Below are positions 8,081 to 16,373 of a DNA stretch of 37,768 bases, piece by piece; position 1 is the first letter of the stretch, and each line of letters begins with the position of its first letter. Both the position numbers and the translations under genes were made by a program. The stretch is from Candidatus Sulfopaludibacter sp. (GTDB lineage: Bacteria > Acidobacteriota > Terriglobia > Bryobacterales > Bryobacteraceae): contig JARLGM010000052.1 of the NCBI GenBank assembly GCA_031292755.1, positions 1 through 37,768 on the forward strand. Direction: 5' to 3'. The notes under the pieces were generated by a model, which saw only the letters and a program-made list of their open reading frames with translations, searched no databases and had not been told where the DNA came from.

Positions 8081-8109
8081 TTGACGGTGCGATACCGCAC
8101 TCTGTTAAC
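8081..8109 (+). promoter_or_regulatory. Candidate accA promoter with a dyad in the spacer
   Basis: TTGACG (8081-8086) is followed after 17 nt by GTTAAC (8104-8109), a good -35 with a weak -10. The spacer contains the inverted repeat GTGCG-ATAC-CGCAC (8087-8100), placed where a repressor would block RNA polymerase. Downstream there is no strong ribosome-binding site before the accA start. Low-confidence reading by eye. Confidence 0.3.
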
Positions 8110-8139
8110 GGAGCACTCCTTCTACCCTGTTAAGATGTG

Positions 8140-8988
8140 ATGGTGGATCCCGAGGGAAAAACTGCAACGCCGGAAGAACCGCCGCGAGAGCTGGACCCGG
8201 CATGGCGGCGAGTGCTTCTGGCGCGCCACCCCAAACGTCCCCACTCCCTGGATTACATCCAGCGCATTTGCAATGACTTCCACGAGATCCACGGCGACCG
8301 GCTGTTCGGTGACGACCCGGCCATCGTGACCGGCTTTGCCGACTTCGACGGCCGCCAGGTCCTCTTCGTGATGGAACAGAAAGGGCGGACCACGAAAGAG
8401 AAGATCCACCGCAACTTCGGCATGCCCAAGCCGGAAGGCTACCGCAAGGCCCTGCGGGCCATGCAAATGGCCGCCAAGTTCGACCGCCCAATTGTTACAT
8501 TTCTGGATACCGCGGGCGCTTACCCCGGAATCGATGCCGAGGAGCGCGGCCAGGCGGAAGCCATCGCGCGCAATCTGCGGGAAATGGCGCGCCTGCCGGT
8601 GCCTGTGGTAGTGGTCTGTATCAGCGAAGGCGGAAGCGGAGGAGCGCTTGCATTGGGTGTGGGCAACGTGATTCTGATGATGGAGAATGCTGTTTACAGC
8701 GTTATTTCCCCGGAGAATTGCGCCAACATCCTGTTCCGCGACACCGGCCGCGCCGAGTGGGCCGCGGGAGCCCTGAAACTGACCGCCGAAGACTTGAATG
8801 CCCTGGGAATGATTGACGAGATCATCCCCGAGCCGCCCGGGGGCGCGCAGGACGATTGGGACACCGCCGCCGCTAATCTCCGCCTGCACCTGGCCGGCCG
8901 TTTCCGCGAACTCTCCATTATGAGCGCGGATCAACTGGTGGAGCACCGTTACGCCAAGTTCCGCAAGATGGGGAACTTCTTCGCGTGA
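8140..8988 (+). CDS. accA: Acetyl-CoA carboxylase carboxyltransferase subunit alpha
   Basis: Carboxyltransferase alpha subunit, which with AccD transfers the carboxyl group from biotin to acetyl-CoA in the first step of fatty-acid synthesis. Family-specific blocks are continuous: LARHPKRPHSLDYI, the KGRTTKEKIHRNFGMP segment, GYRKALRAMQMA, DTAGAYPGIDAEERGQ, EGGSGGALALGVGN, YSVISPE and IPEPPGGA. At about 282 residues it is shorter than the roughly 319 of E. coli AccA; the missing part is the N-terminal helical region. ATG 8140 is preceded directly by an in-frame GTG at 8137, so the exact start is uncertain by one codon. No accD is present in the window. Confidence 0.95.
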   Translation: MVDPEGKTATPEEPPRELDPAWRRVLLARHPKRPHSLDYIQRICNDFHEIHGDRLFGDDPAIVTGFADFDGRQVLFVMEQKGRTTKEKIHRNFGMPKPEGYRKALRAMQMAAKFDRPIVTFLDTAGAYPGIDAEERGQAEAIARNLREMARLPVPVVVVCISEGGSGGALALGVGNVILMMENAVYSVISPENCANILFRDTGRAEWAAGALKLTAEDLNALGMIDEIIPEPPGGAQDDWDTAAANLRLHLAGRFRELSIMSADQLVEHRYAKFRKMGNFFA

Positions 8989-9251
8989 AGAAGACTACCT
9001 GGCTGGGCATCGCCTTCGCTGTGCTGGTGCTGGGCTACATCGTCTATTCCAGTTTCCGCCCCCAGGGTTTTCGCTGCCATGTGTGCATGAGCTTCAAAGG
9101 CAATCGCGACTGCCGCACTGCTTCCGCCGCGACCGAGCAGGAAGCGCTGCGCACCGCCATCACCAACGCCTGCGCCCAACTCTCCGGCGGGGTCACCGAA
9201 TCCAACCAATGCGAGAACACCACCCCGGACTCGATAGACTGGCTGAAGTAA
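8985..9251 (+). CDS. Small membrane-anchored Cys-containing protein of unknown function
   Basis: 88 residues. A single hydrophobic helix spans about residues 5-22 after two lysines, placing the remainder outside the cytoplasm. The outer part contains CHVC, DC and two further cysteines, spaced as if for two disulfides. No known domain is recognised. The GTG start overlaps the accA stop as GTGA, so it is translationally coupled to accA. Codon use and the clean membrane segment argue that it is real rather than a chance frame. Confidence 0.65.
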   Translation: MKKTTWLGIAFAVLVLGYIVYSSFRPQGFRCHVCMSFKGNRDCRTASAATEQEALRTAITNACAQLSGGVTESNQCENTTPDSIDWLK

Positions 9252-9320
9252 CTCAATTGGTCTGCTAATATTTCCCCGTTCCATTCGTCAATCTTTCGGG
9301 TACGCCAGGGCCTCACCCGC

Positions 9321-9351
9321 TTGCAACAGACCCCGAAGTGTAAAATAAAAT
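9321..9351 (+). promoter_or_regulatory. Weak candidate promoter for the efflux adaptor gene
   Basis: TTGCAA (9321-9326) precedes an A/T-rich stretch with two overlapping TAAAAT hexamers at 9341-9346 and 9346-9351. The spacings are 14 and 19 nt, neither ideal. This is the only AT-rich patch in the 163-nt gap between 9252 and 9414, which otherwise shows nothing recognisable. Confidence 0.25.
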
Positions 9352-9414
9352 TGAACTACAGAATGGCAAACGGCGTCTAAACGGGTGATACCACAGGACG
9401 GGAGATTTTTTGTC

Positions 9415-10842
9415 GTGAAGCGTAAGTGGAAGATTCTCATAACTTTGGTCGCTTTACTGATCGCGGCGATCGGCGTCTATGCCAGCACCGTTTACTCCAA
9501 GCGCGGCGTTGTCACCGTGCAGACCGGGCAGGTGGTTCGGCAGGATCTCACCAGCGTGGTCACTGCCTCGGGCGAAATCAAGCCCAAGGATTATCACAAC
9601 ATTGGCGCCAACGCCTCCGGCGATCTGACCGAGATTCTGGTCAAGGAAGGCGATCACGTGAAAAAGGGGCAGTTGCTGGCGCGCATCGAGGATGTTCAGC
9701 CGGAAGCTGATGTCAACGCTCAAAAGGCCACGTTGAGTTCCGCGGAAGCGAATTCCTCTGCTGCCGAAGCTGGTTTGAGATCCGCCGACGAGAACACCGC
9801 TACCATGCAGGCGGCGCTGGAAAAAGACCGGGCCGACCAGGAGCGCATGAAGGCGGATTTCGACCGCAGCCAGGAACTGTACAACGAGAAGCTCCTCGCC
9901 AAGCAGGATTTCGAGCTCAAGAAATTCACTTATGAGGCGCAGAAGGCGGCCATTCGCGAATCCGAAGCCCGCGTGTCGCAGGCCAAGGTGCAGCGCGAGC
10001 AGTACGCCGCGCAACTCTCCTCCGCGCAAAGGGGTATCGCGCAGGCTAAGGCCGTTCTGGTGCGTTTTGACGATATCCTGCGCAAGCACAATTCCTACGC
10101 GCCGATCGATGGCGTGGTGACGAATCTCCCTGTGCGCCTCGGCGAATCCGTGGTGCCAGGCATTCAGAGTTCGGCCGGCAGCACCATCATGACCATTGCC
10201 GATATGTCGCTGATCACCGCCGAAGTTAAGGTGGATGAAACCGACATCGTGAACATCGAACTGAACCAGGTTGCCGATATCACGATCGACGCCATACCGA
10301 ACAAAGTTTTCAAAGGCCATGTTACCGAAATCGGCAATACCGCCATTCTGCGATCCACCGGTGTGGCCGCTTCTCAAAGCGCCGTTTCCAGCCAGGAAGC
10401 CAAGGATTTTAAGGTGGTCATCGCCATGGATAATCCTCCGGACGATGTCCGGCCCGGCCTTTCCTGCACGGCCAAGATCACTACCGCCACCCGTCAGAAC
10501 GCGCTGACGATTCCCATCCAGGCTCTGACCGTGCGGCAGAAGGGCGATCTGGAACCGCAGCCCGCCGGCGGCAAGGCTCCCATCACGCCAGTTAAGCTGA
10601 CCCCAGCCGAGGAAAAGGTGCGCAAAGAGGAGGTCCAGGGCGTTTTCGTGGTGGCCAACGGCAAAGCCGAGTTCCGCAAAGTCGAAACCGGCATTACCGG
10701 TGCGACTGATATTGAAGTGGTGAGCGGCCTCAAAGAGGGCGATCAGATCATCACCGGAACCTACCAGGTAATCCGCACGGTAAAGAACGAAGCCCAGGTC
10801 AAGGTCGATAACAAGGCTCCGGTAGTGGAACAGAAGTCCTAG
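9415..10842 (+). CDS. HlyD/MacA-type periplasmic adaptor of an efflux transporter
   Basis: 475 residues. One N-terminal membrane helix (about residues 7-25) follows the basic start VKRKWK. A first beta-barrel/lipoyl half ([33 protein letters not shown]) is followed by a long Ala/Glu/Lys/Gln-rich coiled-coil hairpin (about 100-215), the second lipoyl half ([20 protein letters not shown]), and C-terminal beta and membrane-proximal domains. Such adaptors bridge an inner-membrane pump to an outer-membrane channel. I prefer GTG 9415 over the in-frame GTG 9385 because GGGAG sits about 8 nt before it and the protein then begins with a normal anchor. The next gene, 17 nt on, is the matching ATPase. 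Confidence 0.88.
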   Translation: MKRKWKILITLVALLIAAIGVYASTVYSKRGVVTVQTGQVVRQDLTSVVTASGEIKPKDYHNIGANASGDLTEILVKEGDHVKKGQLLARIEDVQPEADVNAQKATLSSAEANSSAAEAGLRSADENTATMQAALEKDRADQERMKADFDRSQELYNEKLLAKQDFELKKFTYEAQKAAIRESEARVSQAKVQREQYAAQLSSAQRGIAQAKAVLVRFDDILRKHNSYAPIDGVVTNLPVRLGESVVPGIQSSAGSTIMTIADMSLITAEVKVDETDIVNIELNQVADITIDAIPNKVFKGHVTEIGNTAILRSTGVAASQSAVSSQEAKDFKVVIAMDNPPDDVRPGLSCTAKITTATRQNALTIPIQALTVRQKGDLEPQPAGGKAPITPVKLTPAEEKVRKEEVQGVFVVANGKAEFRKVETGITGATDIEVVSGLKEGDQIITGTYQVIRTVKNEAQVKVDNKAPVVEQKS

Positions 10843-10859
10843 AAACGAGAGTTCATCCG

Positions 10860-11600
10860 ATGTCAGCGGTAGCAGAAAAAGCACTCATCGAGCGCGGCGA
10901 ACAACTGAAGCGGGACGGCATCGTCATTCGCACTTACGATCTCTGGAAAACCTATGTCATGGGCGACCAGGAAATTCACGCCGTTTCCGGCGTTGACCTC
11001 GAGATCAAAAAGGGCGAGTACGTGGCCATCATGGGTCCGTCCGGCTCGGGTAAGTCCACCCTGATGAACCTCATCGGTTGCCTGGATACGCCCACCAAAG
11101 GGCAGTATTACATCAACGGCAACCTGGTCAGCGACATGAGTGACGATGAGTTGGCGCGCATCCGCAACAAGGAGATCGGTTTCGTTTTCCAGACCTTCAA
11201 CCTGCTGCCCCGCGCCACTTCGCTCCACAACGTGGAACTGCCGCTGATCTACTCCGGAATGCCCGCCAAGGAACGCATCGAAAGGGCCAAGCTGGCTATG
11301 CGCCAAGTGGATCTGGAAAAGCGCATGGACCACAAGCCCAACGAGCTATCCGGCGGACAGCGCCAGCGCGTGGCCGTAGCGCGCGCGCTGGTCAACAATC
11401 CGTCCATTCTGCTGGCCGACGAACCCACCGGCAACCTGGACACCGCCACCGGCAATGAAATCATGGCGCTGTTCGAAAGGCTCCACGAGGAAGGCAACAC
11501 CATCGTGCTGGTGACTCACGAGCACGATATCGCTTTGCATGCCCATCGCGTGGTCCACGTCCGCGACGGCAAAGTAGAAAAAGACGAGAAGGTACGGTAG
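10860..11600 (+). CDS. ABC transporter ATP-binding protein, MacB/LolD type
   Basis: 246 residues with every ABC-ATPase motif: Walker [10 protein letters not shown] (residues 59-67), Q-loop VFQTFNLLP, signature [15 protein letters not shown], Walker [10 protein letters not shown] with the D-loop, and switch histidine in LVTHEHD. The [13 protein letters not shown] segment is typical of the MacB/LolD/FtsE branch, which powers mechanotransmission rather than classic substrate transport. An extra N-terminal stretch of about 20 residues precedes the core. It follows the adaptor gene by 17 nt. No FtsX/MacB permease follows; the next gene is convergent, so the membrane partner must be encoded elsewhere. 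Confidence 0.92.
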   Translation: MSAVAEKALIERGEQLKRDGIVIRTYDLWKTYVMGDQEIHAVSGVDLEIKKGEYVAIMGPSGSGKSTLMNLIGCLDTPTKGQYYINGNLVSDMSDDELARIRNKEIGFVFQTFNLLPRATSLHNVELPLIYSGMPAKERIERAKLAMRQVDLEKRMDHKPNELSGGQRQRVAVARALVNNPSILLADEPTGNLDTATGNEIMALFERLHEEGNTIVLVTHEHDIALHAHRVVHVRDGKVEKDEKVR

Positions 11601-11603
11601 TTC

Positions 11604-12359
11604 TCACTGCACCAGACGCGCGGTCAACACCAGAAATAACGCCTGTTCCCGATTGATTCCCATCCGGCCCATTACTACCTTCTGTCCCTCCTTGATATCC
11701 AGATCGGTATTCAAGGTCAGCTCCTGGTAGCTGAAGTTCCCCGGTTGCGTCTCCACGGGAATCCTGGTGTTGGAACGGATCTGATCGAGTCTTACGGTAG
11801 TGCCATCGGCTCCCACGCTGCTCGAATTCAGCGAAAATGACGTGATCACGGGCTTGGCTACGGTACCGAACTGCATGGAGCCCCCGGAGCTTTCCGTGCC
11901 GGCCCTTTGACCTGTGCGCGTGCGCAATGTCATGACGTCCAGTTGGCGATAGTTTTTGAACGGAAAGGTGTTTCTAAGTTGGGTCACTACAGATTCCAGA
12001 TCCTTCGGCGCCGGCCCGCCGATATTGCCCTCGCTGTCGCTCCCTACCAACAGATGAATGGTCAAGTCGATATCTTTGGGCGCCGCCGCCGGCGTGTCCA
12101 GCCGGGCTACTGCCTCCTCAATCGCTTGCATCGTCTGCGGTGAGGCTCTCACCGCCAAGGCATGCATTTCCGTGTTGGAGATCACGTTGCCCTCGAAAAT
12201 GCGCAACAGGTCCTGTACGGTGCGCGGATCGGCGTATTTCAGAGGGATCAGCTTTTGGATGACCGCCGGCGCGGGCTTGCTCGTGTTTACCAGGGGCTCC
12301 TGTGCCGCCAGCGGCAGCGCAAGCAGAACAAATGCCATCAATTGTCGTTTCATCTTCAC
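11604..12359 (-). CDS. Exported short secretin-like protein
   Basis: 251 residues with a signal peptide (MKMKRQLMAFVLLALPLAAQ). Residues about 35-95 resemble a secretin N-type ring domain: KLIPLKYADPRTVQDLLRIF, then a conserved Asn-containing strand and LAVRASPQTMQAIEEAVARLD. The C-terminal part, with SNTRIPVETQPGNF and DIKEGQKVVMGRMG, recalls the end of the secretin beta-barrel domain (the KEGQ-x-VVxG pattern). It is far too short for a complete secretin (usually over 450 residues), so a stand-alone periplasmic ring or accessory protein is more likely. Its ATG overlaps the anti-sigma stop by 4 nt, making it the last gene of the sigma-factor operon. Confidence 0.65.
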   Translation of the reverse strand: MKMKRQLMAFVLLALPLAAQEPLVNTSKPAPAVIQKLIPLKYADPRTVQDLLRIFEGNVISNTEMHALAVRASPQTMQAIEEAVARLDTPAAAPKDIDLTIHLLVGSDSEGNIGGPAPKDLESVVTQLRNTFPFKNYRQLDVMTLRTRTGQRAGTESSGGSMQFGTVAKPVITSFSLNSSSVGADGTTVRLDQIRSNTRIPVETQPGNFSYQELTLNTDLDIKEGQKVVMGRMGINREQALFLVLTARLVQ

Positions 12360-12907
12360 TCTCCTGAGTTATCGGTAATCCAGTAAATGACCACGTCCGG
12401 GTCGTCAGTCAGTAGCTTCACCACGATCGGCGGACCGGGCGCGCGCGGAACCACTGCCGGCGGACGAACCCTCGGTCGCCGCACGCCATGCGCCTTGATC
12501 ACCCGCGGGACCACCGGCTCCGGTGGCGCAACGTCCACCTGCGGCAGCAGAACCTGTACCGCCATCCGCTTCGGATGCACCGGCGCCGCCGGACGCAACG
12601 CCAGCATCAGGAACAAAGCTGCCGCGACCGCAACAGCCAGGCCATACATCCACGCCTTTCGCCACCACGGCTGTAGCGAACCTTCCAGTTCCGCCATCAC
12701 CCGCGCCCGCACCGCGGCGAAGTGCGCCAGCGCAATCGGGTCCTGATGAATCCCCTGCAGCAGTTGAAGACTCTCCTTCAATCCCGAAGCGAAAAGCTGG
12801 CAGCCCGGACAATCGCCCAGATGCCGCTCCACTTCCGCCGCCTCCGCCGCCGGCAGATCGCCGCCAGCGTAGAGGGCGATCCGTTCCTCCCAATGTGTGC
12901 AATTCAT
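12356..12907 (-). CDS. Zinc-finger transmembrane anti-sigma factor
   Basis: 183 residues. The N-terminus carries the ZAS/zf-HC2 motif His29-X3-Cys33-X2-Cys36 with an upstream Cys3/His5, the hallmark of anti-sigma factors that hold an ECF sigma. One transmembrane helix follows at about residues 86-104, and the extracytoplasmic tail is Pro/Val/Arg-rich, ending in a hydrophobic segment. Both ends overlap neighbouring genes by 4 nt (ATGA), as expected for a sigma/anti-sigma pair made in fixed ratio. The signal that releases the sigma factor is not evident. Confidence 0.85.
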   Translation of the reverse strand: MNCTHWEERIALYAGGDLPAAEAAEVERHLGDCPGCQLFASGLKESLQLLQGIHQDPIALAHFAAVRARVMAELEGSLQPWWRKAWMYGLAVAVAAALFLMLALRPAAPVHPKRMAVQVLLPQVDVAPPEPVVPRVIKAHGVRRPRVRPPAVVPRAPGPPIVVKLLTDDPDVVIYWITDNSGE

Positions 12908-13491
12908 GTTCGCCTCCGGAAGTAGCGCTCTACGAATCCCTTCACCTTGACCCGCGCCTTGGAAATCTGCGAGCGCACTGTCGCCTCGCTGGAGCCCAGC
13001 ACGCGCGCCACTTCTTCGGTGGACAGCCCCTCGAGATCCCGCAGCACCAGCGCCGCCCGTTCCTTCTCGCTCAACAGCCGCAGGCTCATTTCCAGCACCC
13101 GCCGCCGCTCCGCCTCCGCCGTGCTCTGTTGCGGATCCAGCCCGGAGGCGGGCACGTGTGCGGCATACTCCATGGGGTCGGCGGCCGGCCTCTTGCGCAG
13201 CACATCATGGCTGGCGTTGACCGTCACGCGATAGAGCCATCCCGGCAGATTCCTGGCCTCCTCCACTTTGTCCAGATTCCGGTAAAGCCGCAGGAATACC
13301 TCCTGCGAGACGTCCTGAGCATCCGCCATGTTTCCCACCAGCCGGAGCGCGGTCACCAGCACCAGGCGCTCATGCCGCCGCATCAGGGCTTCGAACGCCG
13401 CCAGATCGCCGGCTTGGGCCGATGGAATCGCCGCGGCCCGCTCATCCGGGCCTTCGATCGGTATGGTCGCCAGAAACGCCAGGACTTTCAT
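12904..13491 (-). CDS. ECF-family RNA polymerase sigma factor (SigE/RpoE-like)
   Basis: 195 residues. Region 2 is seen in LAAFEALMRRHERLVLVTALRLVGNMADAQDVSQEVFLRLYRNL, split here by function into the core-binding and -10-reading parts. Region 4 shows LSEKERAALVLRDLEGLSTEEVARVLG followed by SEATVRSQISKARVKV, the -35-reading helix-turn-helix. The ATG at 13491 is chosen over TTG 13506 because it gives a conventional N-terminus; the AGGAAGG upstream is closer to it than ideal, so the start is not certain. It is transcribed divergently from the decarboxylase gene across 57 nt and heads the operon with its anti-sigma factor. Confidence 0.9.
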   Translation of the reverse strand: MKVLAFLATIPIEGPDERAAAIPSAQAGDLAAFEALMRRHERLVLVTALRLVGNMADAQDVSQEVFLRLYRNLDKVEEARNLPGWLYRVTVNASHDVLRKRPAADPMEYAAHVPASGLDPQQSTAEAERRRVLEMSLRLLSEKERAALVLRDLEGLSTEEVARVLGSSEATVRSQISKARVKVKGFVERYFRRRT

Positions 13492-13548
13492 CCTTCCTAC
13501 TAACAAATACAGCGATTCCCGCCAAAGCGTGTACGCTATTTTGGGTTA

Positions 13549-14982
13549 GTGGACAAATTGATCCTTCCGCCTGAGGAGATCCGGTCTCTGGGGCGCGCCG
13601 CCGTGGAACAAATCGCGGCCTATTACGACACCCTGGACGAACGGCCGGTATTGATTCCCACCACCTCGCGAGCCCTGCGCGACCTGTTGGACGAGCCGCT
13701 ACCCCAGAACGGCATGGATTTCGATACGCTCCTGAGGATTCTGGACGAAGTGATCGCCCGCTACAGCCGCCACAGTGCCCACCCGCGCTTCTTTGGCTAC
13801 ATCTCCTCGCCCGGAACCCCGGTTACCTCCGTAGGCGCCATGCTCGCCGCGGCCCTCAACATCAACGTCACCTGCTGGCGGTCCGGGCCGGCCGCAACGG
13901 ACCTCGAGCACGTCACCATCGACTGGATGAAGCAGATCCTCGGCTATCCCGCGCAAGCCGGCGGTCTGCTGGTGAGCGGCGGCTCCATGGCCAACTTCGC
14001 GGCCCTGGCCGCGGCCCGCAGCGCCAAAGCGACCGGCAACGTGGTCCGCGACGGCGTGGCGGCGGCCGGGCGCATGTGCGCCTACGTTTCCTCCGCGGGC
14101 CACTTTTCCATCAGCAAAGCGGCCGGGATGCTGGGCATCGGAGAAGCCAACGTGCGCAGCGTTCCCACCAATGCGCAAATGCAAATCGACCTCACCGCCC
14201 TCGAACGGCTGGTGCAACAGGACCTGGCCGCCGGCTATCGCCCGTTTTGCCTTGTGGCCAACGCCGGCACCACCGCTACCGGCGCCTTCGACCCCATCGG
14301 CGAACTGGCCGAATTCGCCCGCCGCCATCAGCTCTGGCTGCACGTCGATGCCGCGTATGGAGGCTTCGCCGCCCTGGCGCCCGCTATGCGGCCACTCTTC
14401 GCGCACATCGCCGAGGCCGATTCGGTGGCTCTGGATCCCCACAAGTGGCTGTACCTGCCGGTGGGCTGCGGCTGCGTGTTATATCGCGACCCTGCCACCG
14501 CGCACGCCGCCTTCAGTCACGCCGCCGATTATACCCGCGCAATCGGTCTGGAACGCGACGAGGCCTTCGCCTTCTGGGATTACGGTCCGGAACTGTCACG
14601 CCCGTTTCGCGCGCTGGATCTCTGGCTGCTCGTCAAATATGTGGGCGCCGCCCGCCTGGCGCAAGCCGTCGAGCAGAATCTGGACTGCGCCCGCTACTTC
14701 GGCGAATTGGTCGAAGCCAGCGGCGATTGCGAACTTCTCGCGCCCGTGGGCCTGTCCATCTTCTGCTTCCGCTACGCTCCGCGCGGGTATACGGGCGATC
14801 TGAACGCGCTCAACGAGCGCATTCTGGTGAAGCTCCAGCGCGCCGGCAGCAGTTACCTTTCCAACGCCATGGTGCACGGAAAATTCGCCCTGCGCGGCTG
14901 CGTCCTCAATTACCGCACCACGCGCCGCGACATGGAGGTTCTGTTGGAGGATGTCCGCCGCGCTTACTTGGATTTGACCTGA
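13549..14982 (+). CDS. PLP-dependent group II amino-acid decarboxylase (aromatic-L-amino-acid type)
   Basis: 477 residues of the pyridoxal-phosphate decarboxylase family (DDC/TDC/GAD). The cofactor lysine is Lys299 in LDPHKWLYLP. Other family segments are PRFFGYISSPGTP, the substrate loop region, GLLVSGGSMANFAAL (phosphate binding), VANAGTTATGAFDPI and HVDAAYGGFA, whose Asp contacts the PLP nitrogen. The length matches the bacterial tryptophan/tyrosine/DOPA decarboxylase class. The exact amino acid cannot be fixed by eye. The start is GTG 13549, 57 nt from the divergent sigma gene. The 3' end overlaps the convergent gene by 19 nt. Confidence 0.9.
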   Translation: MDKLILPPEEIRSLGRAAVEQIAAYYDTLDERPVLIPTTSRALRDLLDEPLPQNGMDFDTLLRILDEVIARYSRHSAHPRFFGYISSPGTPVTSVGAMLAAALNINVTCWRSGPAATDLEHVTIDWMKQILGYPAQAGGLLVSGGSMANFAALAAARSAKATGNVVRDGVAAAGRMCAYVSSAGHFSISKAAGMLGIGEANVRSVPTNAQMQIDLTALERLVQQDLAAGYRPFCLVANAGTTATGAFDPIGELAEFARRHQLWLHVDAAYGGFAALAPAMRPLFAHIAEADSVALDPHKWLYLPVGCGCVLYRDPATAHAAFSHAADYTRAIGLERDEAFAFWDYGPELSRPFRALDLWLLVKYVGAARLAQAVEQNLDCARYFGELVEASGDCELLAPVGLSIFCFRYAPRGYTGDLNALNERILVKLQRAGSSYLSNAMVHGKFALRGCVLNYRTTRRDMEVLLEDVRRAYLDLT

Positions 14983-15818
14983 CGCGACCAGTCACTCAGT
15001 AACTTCGCCGTCTCGGGCCGGAGCCATTGCGGATTCCGGCCAATCTCCTGCAGGAACACGATCGCCGGCATCCCCGGCTTCCAGTATCCGATGCCCAGGC
15101 ACTCGTCGTCTCCACCGTTCGCCGTCCTCGCCGGAGTGAAGTTGTAAGAGGTCTTATAGTCGCAGCCGCGGCCGGTTCCCGCCGCCGCCAGCACCTCTCC
15201 GGCGTCGTTCACGGAAACGGGATCGCTCATCGTCTCGTGCTCCACACACTCCGCATGTCCGGGAGGCGAGACCACGCACAGCGGCCGGACGTCGTTAAAC
15301 CACGCGATCCTGCTGCCATCCGGGCTCACGTTGAAATACAGGTCGTGCACGTCTCCCGAGGCGGCGAGCTTGGTGGCGGGCGGCACTCCCGCATACAGGT
15401 CGTGCTGGGTGATCCCGGCCACCACGCGCCGGTCCGAACTGCACCGGAAGCGGAAATAGGGTGCGAAGGTCAACTCCGCGCCGGTCACCAGTTCCTGAAT
15501 GCTGCCGGTCGCCCCCAGCGGAATCGGCAAAATGCCGCCGCAGGTGCTGACCACGCCATCCACGCTTTCCACCCGTTTGGTGGCGCCCGTCTTGAGATTC
15601 ACCACGGTGGCCGCGGCGGCTTTGCCGGTGACGAAGGCGAGGCCGGCCTGTTCGTCGCTGACGGCGAAACTCTGGACATCGCCGCGATGTGTGACCTGCG
15701 TCGTTTTGCCCTGGCAGATTATGCTGATATCGCCCCTGGCTTCGAACGCATAGCACGGATCTTTCGGCTGCCCGCAGCAGGCGCCGGCCACCATCAGTAG
15801 AGCAAAAAGGCAGCGCAC
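14964..15818 (-). CDS. Exported beta-propeller-like protein of unknown function
   Basis: 284 residues with a signal peptide (MRCLFALLMVAGACCG); Cys14 or Cys15 may be lipidated, though the lipobox is imperfect. The mature protein repeats a beta-strand pattern of TolB/WD40-like propellers: VQSFAVSDEQAGLAFVTG, DLYFNVSPDGSRIAWFND and PVSVNDAGEVLAAAG. There are several scattered cysteines. It begins GTG 15818, one nucleotide after the Uma2 stop, so the two are likely co-transcribed. The C-terminal 19 nt overlap the decarboxylase on the other strand. I do not recognise a specific family. Confidence 0.65.
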   Translation of the reverse strand: MRCLFALLMVAGACCGQPKDPCYAFEARGDISIICQGKTTQVTHRGDVQSFAVSDEQAGLAFVTGKAAAATVVNLKTGATKRVESVDGVVSTCGGILPIPLGATGSIQELVTGAELTFAPYFRFRCSSDRRVVAGITQHDLYAGVPPATKLAASGDVHDLYFNVSPDGSRIAWFNDVRPLCVVSPPGHAECVEHETMSDPVSVNDAGEVLAAAGTGRGCDYKTSYNFTPARTANGGDDECLGIGYWKPGMPAIVFLQEIGRNPQWLRPETAKLLSDWSRQVKSK

Positions 15819-15819
15819 G

Positions 15820-16326
15820 CTACTCCTGGAAAATCTCCGCGCGAGTCAGTTCCAGGCACGGATTGCCGGTGGCGATCACGTCGCCATCCACTTCCTGGAG
15901 CGTGTTGCCATGAAACGTGAACATCTTTTTCAGCCGTGGATCGATCACCCAGATATTCGGTGTGCCGATCGCGGCGAACTCCAGAAGCCTCTCGATCACC
16001 CGCGACATCCGGTCGTCTTCCGAGAGGATTTCGATGGCCACGAAGGGAGGATCTAGAAGAATGTTCGTAGTGAGGGCATGTAAGAGGACAGAAACGTCCG
16101 GAAGCCGGAAGCGGGTATTCGCGACCTGGTACCGCAACTCCGGCAGGGCATAGATGTGCGGATACCGGCGGCTCAAGGCGACGATGATGTTCCGTTGCAC
16201 CAGCGAATGTAGCCAATCTCCCACGTTGCGCTCCACAAGTTCGCCATCGACATACTCCACGTCCGGAGAGTACGATGTGCGCAGATATTCTTCGACCGGG
16301 ATTAGCGTCTCAACCGCCATAGCCAT
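15820..16326 (-). CDS. Uma2 family (DUF820) restriction-endonuclease-fold protein
   Basis: 168 residues matching Uma2/DUF820: N-terminal LIPVEEYLRTSYSPDVEYVDGELVE, split motif RLPDVSV (the PD of a PD-(D/E)XK-like core), FVAIEILSEDDRMSR (the E-I-L-S block) and GTPNIWVIDPRLKK. The family has a restriction-endonuclease fold and is greatly expanded in cyanobacteria and some Acidobacteria, but its biological role is not established. Two ATGs (16326 and 16320) are possible starts. It is placed upstream of the exported propeller-like protein with one nucleotide between, which says little about function. Confidence 0.85.
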   Translation of the reverse strand: MAMAVETLIPVEEYLRTSYSPDVEYVDGELVERNVGDWLHSLVQRNIIVALSRRYPHIYALPELRYQVANTRFRLPDVSVLLHALTTNILLDPPFVAIEILSEDDRMSRVIERLLEFAAIGTPNIWVIDPRLKKMFTFHGNTLQEVDGDVIATGNPCLELTRAEIFQE

Positions 16327-16373
16327 ACCATACCAGAATCAAACTTTGTCTCGTCGGGTTATCCTGGTCTCTC

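Noticed and set aside
9454-10884. A 476-codon antisense frame across the efflux adaptor
   Set aside because: No family features; the plus-strand frame has a complete adaptor architecture.
15820-16326. Uma2 gene as part of a defence system
   Set aside because: The fold is nuclease-like, but no methylase, helicase, phage or toxin partner is adjacent, so a defence role is unsupported.
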